Below, one piece after another: positions 1 to 12,195 of a stretch of 64,000 nucleotides of DNA. Under the pieces are notes generated by a model. The model worked only from the letters and a program-made list of their open reading frames with translations. It did no database searches and had not been told where the DNA came from. Position numbers and translations under genes: made by a program. The stretch spans positions 117,273-181,272 of the forward strand of contig VYZI01000323.1 in NCBI GenBank assembly GCA_013397695.1. The letters are read 5' to 3'. Within the stretch, counting starts at the first letter, position 1. Each line of letters starts with the position of its first letter. This DNA is from Centropus unirufus (taxonomy: Eukaryota > Chordata > Aves > Cuculiformes > Centropidae).

Positions 1-2480
1 CCTCTACTCAGGTCTAGTGGACTTTCATTCAAGTGTCGCAAGAAGTTTCAAGTTTTTGGACAATAAATCTAAAGTGAAAAATACCATGTTTTTTAATTGA
101 GCATTGTCCCTCTCCCTTTTGAATTCCACCCTGTCCAGCTTTAAAATTCTGTAGCAGATTTGTACGGTTACATCCGTGTGGATGGATTCACTGTCCTACA
201 TAAATTGAATACATGCTTGCCTGCTATGGGACAGATATACCTTATGTTTTTTAATGGATGTTCACCTCTTTTCTAAGTTTCTTTTACGGGAAAATGTTAG
301 AGAAAGAAGGACTATTAAGATGATTTTAATTGCTAGAAGCACTTTAACTACACTCGCCTTTTGGATTCACATGAGTGACCACAGTGCATGCAGAAGCTAG
401 CCTCATCTACTGCACCCTGCCTGTTTTTATGTCTTTGGGAGCTATTTCTGCTTGAAGAATGTGTTCCTCGTGTACATTTTCAGAGGTTCTTATCCTACAG
501 TACTGGGCACTGCATTCTACCCCAGCCTGATTCAGAGAAAAACAAAAACCACATTTGACAATACCAGTCTTGCATAAATTCACATGAATTTTGCAATCTC
601 TTAAACTTGATTAAAAATTAAAATTATGAAAAAAAATGAGTGCTTTGTCACTTAACATTCCTTTCCAACAGCTTCAATTTAACTTTAAAATATTCTAAAA
701 TGCTCAAATACACAAATAATATTTCAATACCAGGTCAAGCAAAACATTTAATCTGATCCAAGACTTTGTTTTGACTTTTCAATTCGCCAAAGCTTTCTGG
801 GTCAACTTAAATGTTTTTATTTATTTTCCTGAATTGACAGCAAACAAACAGAAATGAACCAGTTTTTCACATAGCTTAGCTGAAAATGATCTTAAAAGTT
901 AGTGAATTTGGTCATGAAAGTGAATACCCTCCAATTCCAGGTATATTCTTTCATGTCTATCTTCCCCAAAAGATTTGATTTTGCCTTCCCTGCCTAAGTT
1001 TTATTTCCCTTGTGTTTATTATTTGATAAAGTGCCAGCAAATGTACATGTAGGAGATCAGCAACATGGAAGATTATTTTCTTGCTGTGTTATTTAGATTC
1101 TTAAGCTGCTTGTGGCTTTTTTGATGCTGAAGTAGATTTTATTCTGCTGTCTGTCTGGGATATATCACTGCTACAACTTGAGTGCCAGAAATTGCATGCA
1201 CAGATTTGGCTAAAGTATAATTATCATTGTAGGTATAAGGAGTTTTATCTGATGTTATTCCCCTGGTTAGACTTATTATTTCTGGGCAAAAACATAACCG
1301 AATTATTTACTGATGTAACAAACCAACATTGCTTGATGAAACATGCACTTAACTTATCTGCAGGACCTAAAGCATAAAATTCAAATAATCGATGTGTTTC
1401 TCTTGACAGCCCCCCCCCGATAAGTAGAAGATGCCTAGGAACACAGTAATACTTGCTCAGGTGCCAGAACTGAAATCCCAGCTGGGTATGGCATGACACA
1501 GCGAGGCAGGTTTGTGTTAGCTCTGGGAGCAGAGCTCAAGGATTTCTGCAGTCTGGACAAGTCCATTAACATTTGCTGATGCTCAGAAGCTCTCAGCTAA
1601 CTCTTTTTTCCTAAACAAATATTTACTTGGAGCTATCACAAACTGTCATATTTTTCTGAGAGAGTGTATATAGGATTCAGCGATTAGGAGATTTATTTTC
1701 CATTTCCTTGTAAGGTGAGGCTGTGGTAGATAAATTGAATTGACTGCAGAACAATAATCTTCTGAGCTCCTCTGGCCTTTCTGAGAAGGAGGGGAAAAGT
1801 TTGCTCACCTCATCTTCGCTTCCCATTTTAACCTCCTTGTGTAATTTTGGATAGCTGCAATATGTCAAAAGCCACAGTTGCCCGTGCAGGCAGCAGCTGA
1901 GGTATTAAGTTGAAGGAACATTACATTAGAGTTCTAGCCAATTAAAGTGGCTGTAGGGGGAACCATCTGTAATAAGTCTGTGAAGCAAACAGTTCACAGA
2001 AACCCAGCTGGCAGTTCTATGGTTTGTTGTATTTGCATGGTACTTCGTTAGAATATAAAAAATACCTTCCATCTCAAGCACACAGCAAAACAGTATTAAA
2101 CCAGGTCTCTGATAATTAATACAACTGTCTCTACTAAATGACACTTCTGTAAGAATTGCGCGCAGCACTGCTAGGAGAAGGTTGCAAAAACTCTAGTGAC
2201 TGCATTTATGGGTTGGCACAGCCTAGACAACTGCTCATGAGTCAATATAGAAATGTATGTTTTCCTTGGTTTGTGGCTGCAAAAGCTTGCTTTGATAACA
2301 TTGCTAATACCAGCTAATGATTCAGTATGCAGAAAAGGAACAAATCATGCACCAGAAAACTTTAATAAATCAGTCAGCTTTAGCCTGCTTCTGGAACATC
2401 ATACTTTGCTGTGTTTATATTTTTCTCCATTAGAGACGCACAGAAGGAGTCACAAGATTCATCATCACTAGTCTTACTCC
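1..2480. other. Non-coding stretch, no gene recognised
   Basis: AT-rich sequence with frequent stops in all frames and no recognisable protein motif, tRNA-like fold or interspersed repeat. A C8 run near 1411-1418 is the only notable homopolymer. A 46-nt segment on the minus strand (1809-1854) is bounded by an AG acceptor and a strong GTGAGC donor, but its pyrimidine tract is poor and there is no supporting coding signal. The stretch could be intronic or intergenic. Confidence 0.7.
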
Positions 2481-2526
2481 TGCCAAGGGTTTGCTGAACA
2501 CACCAGGCTATAGCATAGAAATGATA

Positions 2527-2578
2527 GACCAGGCCAGAAATGATGAGCCAGACCTGTTGGACCAGGTCAGAAATGATG
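2527..2578. repeat. 33-bp period direct repeat, two copies
   Basis: A 19-bp unit beginning gaccagg and ending aaatgatg occurs at 2527-2545 and again at 2560-2578 with one mismatch (c/t), giving a period of 33 bp. Because 33 is a multiple of three, the plus-strand open frame through it shows an 11-residue repeat (DQARND, then DQVRND). It is most simply a local tandem duplication. Confidence 0.8.
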
Positions 2579-2840
2579 GAAAAAGTCCATCTTTGAAGCC
2601 ACAGCAGCAGAAAAAGTTGCAGTTTCCTGGTGCAGACCTTGGGCAGCGCAGCTGCACCAATGGGACACCTCTACAAGGACTGATATATCTGCTAGCGGAG
2701 CTCACCGCGCATCTACTGGCACTGAGAGCAAACTCGCAGAGCTCCTCCACTTTCAGGCTCCTGGGAGAGCCATGGTGAAGCACAGGGAATGTGTCTATCC
2801 GCCAGCTGAGGAATCAGCAGCACTAAGCGTACCAACACAG
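2579..2840. other. GC-richer patch with retained CpG, function unknown
   Basis: This patch is visibly richer in G+C than its flanks and keeps CpG dinucleotides (for example in gcagcgcag, tagcggagc, caccgcgcat, actcgcag). It is open on both strands for about 90 codons, but the plus frame (2491-2778) begins at TTG and the minus frame matches nothing I know. Double-strand openness is expected where GC is raised, so no CDS is called. It could be an unrecognised repeat or a regulatory element. Confidence 0.3.
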
Positions 2841-5456
2841 TCAACAAATATGTGGCTCGTGGGAAATGAGTATTTTATGTCAGAACAAATCGCCTTTCTA
2901 CAACCAATTTGCATAAGTATGGAGGGAAACAGATTACTTGTCACAAAAGCACCTGCTATTAGAGATAGGGTATTTTCACACTAATAAAATTTTCCTGTTC
3001 TCTACACCAGCAAATATTAGCAATTAGTGCAGTAATTGCAATAATATAACTAGTTGCAGAACATTCAAACAGACTTCCATTTACAAAATATTGTTCAGAT
3101 ATGTAAACAATGGGACTAGATAGGAGTGTAGAAATAAATCTGATGACTTTTAGTTGGTTTAATGCCACCTATCTTTTCTCCACAAAAATAAAAAGCACTA
3201 ATATGGCCAGGAAGCAAAACCTCACATTTACTACCACTCTCCCTAATTAACTCTGCTAAGGATCCATCAGATGGGGCAAAACGCCACACATCTGCACCTA
3301 GTCAGCTCTGGACCTTCAGTTATCTTGTTGTAGTGTCACATCATGCTATAGAGACTTAGCATACGACATAATTATGCGCATCAGCCTGCTCGTGCTACAA
3401 TTAATTAGCGGGCAGTTCTGAAGACAAGGGCTTTTGGATATACACTGTGACGACAATTAAAATGTTGGCATCTGTCAACAGTTACTTCACCCCAGGCACT
3501 ACCTAACGAGCCATGGTCTGCTCTATACATGGAACTGACATAACCATGGTAACTCTGGGTATACAGTGACATTTTAATGATCACAACTGCCTATCCTCAG
3601 GCCATCACTTGCAGAACTAAGCGGCCCATCAAGAAGCAGATGAATAAAGTGGCGTCCATACAATGCACGAAAAATATGAAGCAGTTTTAGGGATTAAAAC
3701 CATTTATATCTACATCAAAGGGGAAAAAGAGAGATAAACATAATGCACAAGCATGTATTATAAAGAAATAATGAAACTACTACATCCTACTGCCACAACT
3801 GCCACTAAAATGTCAGCTTCTACCAATAGCTAGTACAAATTGGTATCTAAGATACCAAAAATATGTCCTATTTTAAGTAAAAGTGCCTCTTACTACATTC
3901 TGACTTTATAAATGACAGCAGCAGTATCAAAGGTCTTAGGTCTTTCATGTTCAGTCACTGCCAAACTCCAGTAGAAAAACTATCAGTTATAAACCACAGC
4001 AATTTTCAAGCAGAGATGGGGATGTAACACAGTACTTTATTAACATATCTCACAATCTGACCTCTTTTTAAAAAAATAGATGATGGAATCCTCTATCTTA
4101 TTTTTTCACCAGTCTGATGAAAAGTCTGATTAGTTAAAGTGTGCAGCACTTACACTATTTTCTCCATGGTGAGGGAGACGATTTGAGTGAATATAAAAGT
4201 TTTTGTAAAATAGACTTGTATTTAGAAGTTTCACTTACCAAAATGAAGAGACAACCAGAGGCAAGTTTTGTGTGTTCAGGAATAGTAGAAAACACGGACA
4301 AAATCAAGCAACCAAACACAAGGAGAAAACTGAAAAAGAAAGAATATTAATAATTGTTAATATTTTCCAGAACCCTGACCCAGTGTCTATACTGACCCTA
4401 CTTCATCAACATTAACAGAAGACTATCAATGAACAGTCTTCGTTAATAGAAGGGGCTTCAACCACTACTCAATTTATTAAAGACATCAGAATGGCTTGTT
4501 AGTAAATCTACAAGCTTCTGATCAGCACTGGTAGAATTAATGAAAACAAACACAAGAAACAATTTCTTGGGGAAACTGACCCAGTATACACAGATGTTAC
4601 TTTTGGCATCACAATCCTGTACTTTCATGCAGTCCAGATACTCTTCCATTACAACTGGGAAAACATAACCGCAATTTTGAGCTTGTGTGAGCTTACATAT
4701 CTTATGTTACTGATGAATACATACAGGCAGAGCAAAGAATTGGCAAGCTGCTAAATCTCTTTGTGAGGATGGTGCAAACACCTGCTATCACTGCAGATAT
4801 TCTTGCGTATTCCATGTCTGGTTGTTACAGTGCACATGTGGTGTTTGCAGAGCTGGTATTGCTCTGAGGCCTCTACTATAGATGATAAGGAGCATCCTGT
4901 CCTATTAAACTACTTCAGCAGTAATAAATAATACCACGGTGCTGGTGAAATCTTCAATGCATTGGATCAGAAGAGATGTTCATTTCACCCACGATACCAT
5001 GAACTGACTAAACAGCAGTGAAGCTGCACAATGAATGAGTGCGAGGCAGTACATGTTCAATATTTTAAATTCTTGCACTGGATTTTGCAAGTAACAAAAA
5101 TTAATTCTATCAATGTTTTCCAAATATCCTTCTTAAAATACTTGCCAGCCATCATGGGCAATGAGTCAACCAAGAAGGGGAAGGACTTTGGCTTTTGTCT
5201 GAATTGCTGAGACTTATTAGCAGATGCGCTGACCCAACATGAATAGGTATTGTAATCAATGGAGATACATATCTGCAAGAAGGTACAAATGGCTCCTTCC
5301 TGACACAAAAGGGACTCAGACTCTAACAGGGACAAAGGCAAAAAGCACAGAAATTCATGATCTATGTAAAGGGTGGATATGCTTTTCAATATGATGTTTC
5401 AATTAACCGAAACAATAATTCCAAAGACACAGAAAGCAGTATTTAAGAAAAGAGTG
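2841..5456. other. Non-coding stretch, no gene recognised
   Basis: Ordinary AT-rich sequence. Short open frames at 4141-4350, 4458-4649 and 5057-5389 have compositions expected by chance and no family motif. I see no repeat, RNA gene or CpG island. Confidence 0.7.
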
Positions 5457-5998
5457 TGTGGGTGGGTGTTTCTGGTGGCCAAGTTGAAAAGCCCTCAGCA
5501 ATGTGCTGCGGTGGCAATGAAACCCAACCACATGCTGAGCTGTACTAGCAAAAATGCATCCAGCAGGTGGAGGGAAGTGATTCTTTCCCACTGTTCAGCC
5601 TCTTCAAGACTGCACCTGGAGCATTGTGCCTAGTTTGGGGCTTCCCAGCATGAGACCCAGATGGATAGACTGATGAAAGCCCAGTGGAGGGCCATAAAGG
5701 TGGTTAGGGGCTGAAGCTCATGGTATATAAGAGGCATTGAGCAGAGCTGCTTCGTCCACCCTGGATAAAGCAGAGGCTGAAACCTCTAACTACTGTCCTC
5801 AGCTATCTAATTCTGGTTATAAAGAAGCCAGAGAGGTGACAATTTGTAGAAAAGAACATCAGGATTAGCTATAGGGAGAAAAGTCACAGTGAGGTAGTTC
5901 AGCATTGGAACAAGTTGCCCAGCGAGGCTGGGAAATCTCTGTCTCTGGAGATTTTCCGAGGAGGCCTTTTCCAACCTAACTTATTCTATGGTTCTAAC
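5457..5998 (+). mobile_element. CR1 LINE 3' fragment with internal deletion
   Basis: Non-LTR retrotransposon fragment, 5'-truncated as is usual for CR1. It starts within the C-terminal part of ORF2: the translation shows a degraded QQCA motif and then WREVIL, the family's region between the reverse transcriptase and the C-terminus. An in-frame TAG lies at 5631-5633. The non-coding part follows, with the family phrase tgcccagcgaggctg near 5918-5932. The tail ccttttccaacct...attctatggttct closes the element. Between the phrase gtctctggagattttccgag and the tail, about 100 bp normally present in CR1 is missing, so it carries an internal deletion. A TATATAA string at about 5733 lies inside the element and is not evidence of a promoter. 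Divergence is high, so it is old. Confidence 0.9.
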
Positions 5999-8900
5999 TA
6001 CTGGACACAAATTTTAATATACTATTGCATCTGACCCCACTTGTACTGGAGGAGCTAAAATTTAACTTTCCCATATAACATATAGACTTTCCATAGCTTT
6101 GTAATATAGTGCTGTAACTTATCCAGTATATTAGACAAAAACATTAAGTCTACTTCTTCAGAATTTCTGTTAGGAACTCTGATGCGCAATACAATAAAAC
6201 ACTGGAGGCACGTTTTATAATGTATTGCTTAAGCATTGAGGTGAAGATCCATTCTCAAAACCAAATCTGGTACGAGATTGCGTAGAAGCTCTGTGAAGAA
6301 CTGTAAATAAAACCAACCCAGGAAGGTAAAGGGTGTTTCAGGCACATCCCATTGGTATGTACCAAGTATATGTTCCAATTGAAGAAAGATAATGATTTGC
6401 ACATATATTCTCAGAAATTTCATAAAAAACTTAATTCAAGTGACAAAAATCCACCTTGTGAGCAATTTTGCTCCCCTGCCTCCCGTTTATTTTAAAAAAG
6501 GAAAATCTCCCAGTACATTACTGGCAGTTTCAACTTCTATGGTCCTTAGATACAACCCCCCCTATAATTACATCTTACTGGCCTAGGCATAAATGTGGTT
6601 TCCCCTCATTAAGGTTTGTACGGAGGGCAAAATAAAATTAAGAAGTGACTAAGAATTTGTGGTAAAAAGATGTAATTTCCTTTTGATGAATTTCTTTAGT
6701 CCTGAATCAGTTAAAATGATATTTTCTTACTTCCTTTGTGTTTAGGTATTAAAAATCACTCTTGTTTAGTTGTATTCCAGTAATACCAAGTAAATTGGAG
6801 GCCCAGTTGTACTGGGTCTTGTCCAAACACACAATACAAGTTTTCACTTGGAAGAAATCTCTTATAGAGTAATTATAGAAAACAGATGCAGCAAGAAAAA
6901 AAGAAAGCCTGTTGTTCCCATATCACAGCTGGAGACCACGGCACAGAAAAGGTAAGGGACTTGCCTAAGGCTTCACACAAAATCTTTATATGCAGAATAA
7001 AGCTGGACCTTTTAAGTCCCAGCCCAGTTCTGCAGTCACAAAACCACTCTCCGCTCACCCACCAATTGCTTTGCCATAGTTCCTCAGGACTGTGATTTAG
7101 AAGATCACTGTGTTCAAAGTGTTGATTCACGATAGATGGGAAAAGTGAGTCATGAGAGGGAACCAGTACAGTTAAGCAGTATATTAATCAAAAGAAAGGT
7201 AAATATTCAGGGAAGCCAGGTGCAGTTTAGATTAGCACCTGGTAGACATAATTCTGCAGATTATTCACGAAAACCAGAAACAATCCTCACAGCCACACAT
7301 CAGAATAGTCTTGGAAAGGTATTTTTCCAAACTTCTATAACCTTTTGTTCTCAGTTTTTCCAGAAATTCTACAAGGAATGAAGCATTGTTACTAATTATT
7401 ATTGTTAAAGAACAAAAGGGAAATGTTTGCATTTATTCACCCACACATTCAAATCTTGCCCCTCTGTTCCTCATTCCTCCCTCCACCACTGAACACTGCT
7501 TTTACTGCCATTCAGCCGATTTGATCTAAAATTAGACTGTGGGCACTTTGGGGGATGGGAGAAACCAAGTCCTGTTAGCCTTGCAAAACTAAAAGCATAA
7601 TTTTAGGTTCTGTAAAACACAACACTAGCAACAGAAGTAAAAGGATTAACTGTTCTGGAATACTTTCTGTAGTTTATTTACCACTGACATCCTTTCCTGC
7701 AAAGTACCAATAGCCAGGATTTCCTTTTTCCCCATTTTTTAAGTTAATCTATTTTTTCAGGTCATGTAATGACAGTGCCTCTCTTTTTTTCCCAGCAAGA
7801 AGTGAAAGCACGGGGGATAGAGCGACACCTTTGACCTAGCTAGGCATTAAAGATTTGTCCAGCAAACATAAGTCTCCAAGGTTGCACTGCCATGGCAGTC
7901 AAATTGTATCAGAAGTTTTTCTTTCCTATTATGAACTATTTCTCCAGTGACAGATGAAGTATAGAGGTTTGCATAAGCCCTGAGTAGTCATTTTATAACC
8001 CTCAACAGAGGCAAAAGCATTTCAGAATGCCAGCATTTGATCTGTGTACTATGATACATGTTATACAAGAGGATGCTGCTGTAGGTATAGTACAAAGCAA
8101 AACACAAAGCAATTAGATTTAGCCTCCAGTGGTTCACTCTGGATCATGTATTTGTTCAGGCTGAAAAAAACAGATGGTCTTTCCTCATGCTTTCAGTATC
8201 ACACAGTAAAACATATGCCTTAGGCAGTAACTTCCCATAAAATTATTCCAGCACTGCCATAGTCTTGTATATCATCAAAAGCAGCAACTTCCATTTTGTC
8301 TCACCACTAATCAGTTTTGATGCAGATCCTTTCATCTCGTTCCCCTGCTTCTGAAAGCACACACTAATTGGAGAAAGGCCAGTTTATGAAAGATAATATA
8401 ATTCAGAAGCTTTGATATTTATTCAATCTGCCTCTCATAAACTTTTCTTACTGGTTAATTAGGAACTACCAATTCTCCACTTATTTAATTTTCAACTGAA
8501 TTTTACTACAGTTTGTGATTTAAGGGCTGTTCATATGGAAGAGAATGTTCAGCCTGAAGCAATTGTTAAAATATACTCAGGGAATATTGTAAGCATAAAA
8601 AATACACTCAGCAAAGATCTTTAAAAGCTATTTTGCTACATTATTTACTGGTAGAATTAAAATAATCAAAGGTTAAGTATCAGGAGGAAGTTTTAAGACC
8701 TCTTCTGTAAATAATAAAAATGTATCACTGTTAAAGTGACATAATTAAGTGATTAGACCACCAGAGTTACGTTTCAGTATTATTTGGGGTCTGCCTTAAT
8801 CCCCATAAATACAAGGATATTCAGGATTAGGACCAAAACTGTTTTCAAGCCATTGGCAGTGCCATTACCCTGGATTTTCTATGGAGGTGGAAAGTGTCTG

Positions 8901-9127
8901 AAACGCTGTGATAACCTTAACTACAACCAATAAGTAGCTCTTTTTCCCAGTGATACAAGGTCAGAACTAATGTATTTAATTGCAAATTCACAGAAAGTTG
9001 TTTGAATTCGTGCTGGCTGAGTCTACAAAGAAGCTATTACAGTCCCTTCTGAAGTAATTCCTTCCCACATCCAGGAGCAGTGCCCATGGTCTCTTCACAA
9101 TGACCAGGATCTTGCTGGGCTGAGTGC
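5999..9127. other. Non-coding stretch, no gene recognised
   Basis: AT-rich sequence without a recognised gene or repeat. The part at about 8380-8780 is dense in ATTA/TAAT-type homeodomain-like words, such as ggttaattaggaa and gacataattaagtg, with little low-complexity drift. That is the texture often seen in conserved non-coding elements, but conservation cannot be judged from one sequence. A perfect 10-bp palindrome (cctagctagg) lies at 7835-7844. Confidence 0.65.
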
Positions 9128-9772
9128 TCAAGTATCACCTTTCAAGAACTTTTTAATCCTTGAATGCGTGAAATCTGTGTGAGGTATCAGATAAATAAAT
9201 GTGCTGAAGATTATATTGGGTGTACAGCACCAACAGATGCATTGAAAGTTTAGGTAAGTGAGTAAAATAACCTGCAAAAACCTTGTGACAAAGGAAAGGA
9301 AACAGATGGGCATTCTCGGTACTGTTACACTTCCATTGGGAGTACTGGTTTTGGTGAACATTTTCACAAAAGGCAGAGTGATAGCAGTTTGATAAGCAGG
9401 TTGCCCTACATGAGGCCCCTGCCTCGGCCAGGTTCTGCCAAGTGCTCTCATCCCTCTTGGTGTGCGAGGGAGAGAGACTTCATGGCTTCCGTGTGCCATG
9501 GAGCTGATGGGGACAGAGAAAACCAGCATCTCCTGGACTAGAATTACGTTATAGATACGTGGGATTTGCAAGGCACTAAGTTCCCATGGGGCAGAAAGTA
9601 TGCACGCTGTTAGACTGATGTGCCGTGCTGCACCCCTGAGCGTACTCAGACAGGAAGGCAGCAGAAACCTGACAGCTCCTGTCAGCCTCGGTGCACTTTC
9701 TGGAGTCTCAGCAGGCAGTTTCTGGAGGTCAATGGAAATATCCTCTCCGACAAGATACAGAAAAACAAACAC
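9128..9772 (-). other. Long open frame without ATG start, not called as a gene
   Basis: A 214-codon open frame on the minus strand is the longest in the window, but its first codon is GTG. The first in-frame ATG is residue 82 (9527-9529), leaving 133 codons. I see no domain, signal peptide or cysteine pattern that I recognise. The central part (about 9400-9760) is GC-richer, which lowers stop frequency on both strands. It could be a chance frame, part of an unspliced exon, or an old repeat relic; I favour chance. Confidence 0.15.
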
Positions 9773-11984
9773 CAGAGCATTTTCCTAGCTTCAGGAAGAA
9801 CCGAAAGTGAAAATGATGGCTAATGCAGGCCTGAGGATTTATTTAGCTGGGTCCTATGGCATCTCCCTTAAAAAGTAATCTTTTCAACATTTCTATAAAA
9901 AAGATAATGCATTGCTGACACAGTGGAAAAGAATACAGTTTAACAGTTTTGATAGTGCAAACCATGTGGATTAAAATTTCCATCATTTATAGTTTCAATG
10001 TGACTTGTTTATGCAAGAAAAAGAGACAAGACAAAGGTTATTACAATTTGTTAAAAGTGTTTGACAAAAGCCGCAAGGAGATAAGTGCTCTCCAATAGGA
10101 AAAACTCATAAATTTCTGCTGTAGGCTTTCTTTTAAATGACTTACACTTCTACCTTTTCTTCAAGTGGAAGAGCGCAACATGTTAAATGCTTAATGCTGT
10201 GCTATCTTCTACCCAGAAATAGCACAATTATGTCTATGGAGAGGTGGAATATGTTGACCTCATCATCTTAAAGTATAAAATAAACTGTATACAAAACCTT
10301 AAAAACAAGTTTTGAGATAAAATATAAATTTGCAGTAAAACCAGTTTTTTATATATTCTTTCTCTGTATTACTTGTTGCCTTCTTCAGAAATACAATAAT
10401 TTGAACAGAATTTCATGTCCAAAATTCTTTGAAAACTGAGTTTGATGCTGAAGCAACTTGCTTATAAAGGTGTGTTTTACCAGGCTCTGAGGAATAAATT
10501 TTATCCAAGTAATATTCCATTTTTCCTCCCCCCATGAATGTTTACTCATTCTAAAAATTTCAACCATTCAGCAAGTATAAAGGAGTTTAAGTTTGCTGTG
10601 TCAGAAAAAGTATATTCAACATAAATTGACCTTTTCTATCATATTTTTAAGGAAACACATTTTAGCATTGTCTGATAAGTGATTGTATTTGGTTTATATT
10701 GACAAAGCAATGAAAAAGCTAGAACAGGGGATGTAATCAAAACCAAGCAAATGAAATAGCTCCATTACCTATGGGCCACCAATCAAAGTGTCATTAAATG
10801 TGCATTTAATAATCCATTCCACCACAGACAAAACATCAAGGTAAATATCTCCAGGGATCTATAAGGCAGGTATCATTCTTCCTTGAGCAAGCACATCAGC
10901 TTACAAGAGAACAAAAACCCCAAATCAAGAAATGCTTATTCTGATGGGTTTAATGCTCAGAGATACTTGCAACCTAGATATTTTCCAGAAGGTTTTCATT
11001 GGCTTCAACAGGACACATTTTGGACACATGAAGCATGTATTCTTTCAGATTTTAACTATATCAGAGTTGGGAAGCACAATGCTGATTTGTATCCCAGGAT
11101 CCTTGTTTGTACTTACAGGTGCCTCAAATCTGTAGAAAATGACAAAATCCTCCTATTATCACACCCAAAGAGTAGGCTTTCTTTGGTGGACCAAAATTTT
11201 CAAATGTGAATGCTCAATTTATTTAAAAAAAAATAAATCAGTATTTAGACAACTCTGTAGGTATTTTTTGTTCTTTTCCATCAAATAGCCCTAAATCCCA
11301 AAGACAAATCTGGTAGCTCACCTTGCAACCTTTGCTTCACTGCAAAAATTTGCCAAGAAAATGAATTTAAAATATTAATATAAGCTATATTGGATTTGTC
11401 AGTGAGCATTGGTTGCAGCATTTATAGTTTTTTTAGAATATATACAAAATTAAGATGAAAAATTTATTATAAAGCAAAGGGGAGAATTCAAAGAATTAGA
11501 GTATGAAACTGGAGAAATTAAAACCACTGCACAATCTTTCTTCGTAAAATCATTTGGCCACTGCAGTCTGTTATTTTCCAACCTTGTCTACAATCTAGGG
11601 CAAAGGGAAGTACTCAAATCATGTTTTTCTGTAGAAGCGTTTGCTAACACACAGTACTCAGATATTTTGCTAACCAGAAACAATAATCCTTGATATGAGA
11701 AATGTGTAAGAAAGAAATACATTCCATTAATCACCAATATAACACATTTCAAAATCAGCTTTTCAGGACTTTCTATTATTAAATAGAAATACTACCACAG
11801 TCACTTAATTTATTTTTTTTTTAAGTAAAAGAGCAAAATGAAAAGAACAGAATTACTGTAGGACTGTTGGTTATTTTTTTATGCCATAAGTAACAGTTTC
11901 CTCTGGCTCCGCTGAAGGTAAGGCATGATTGATTGTAATGGGGCCAGACATCACTTACCTTCATTATCTAATCATCAATCAGTG
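9773..11984. other. Non-coding stretch, no gene recognised
   Basis: AT-rich sequence with poly-A and poly-T runs, for example T10 near 11813-11822. The 108-codon plus-strand frame at 10883-11209 has no family signature. No RNA gene or repeat was recognised. Confidence 0.7.
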
Positions 11985-12195
11985 GCCAGCAGCGCTACAG
12001 TTTTGGTGGCTAAACCTCTGGAGTTAATCCCGCTCAGTACGACCCCTCGTAAATAACACCGTGCCAGGGAACTGGGACTCATGATGGCTCCGGATGGTCT
12101 ACACATTAAATCATGAGGGCTACCACTAGCATCCTTTTGGCCTGGGTCAAATAACACGTTCCTAGACGATTCCTAGGTGTATTCTGGGAGTCGAC
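11985..12195. other. CpG-retaining patch, candidate regulatory element
   Basis: Nine CpG dinucleotides lie in about 205 bp (within agcgct, ccgct, tacgac, ctcgta, accgtg, tccgga, acgttc, acgatt and gtcgac), while the flanks have almost none. Methylated vertebrate DNA loses CpG over time, so retention suggests constraint, hypomethylation or a recent insertion. No repeat family or coding frame is recognised here. It is far too small and AT-rich to be a classical CpG island. Confidence 0.35.

Noticed and set aside
5733..5740. TATATAA promoter-like string
   Set aside because: Lies inside a CR1 fragment and arises from mutated element sequence; nothing downstream suggests a transcription unit.
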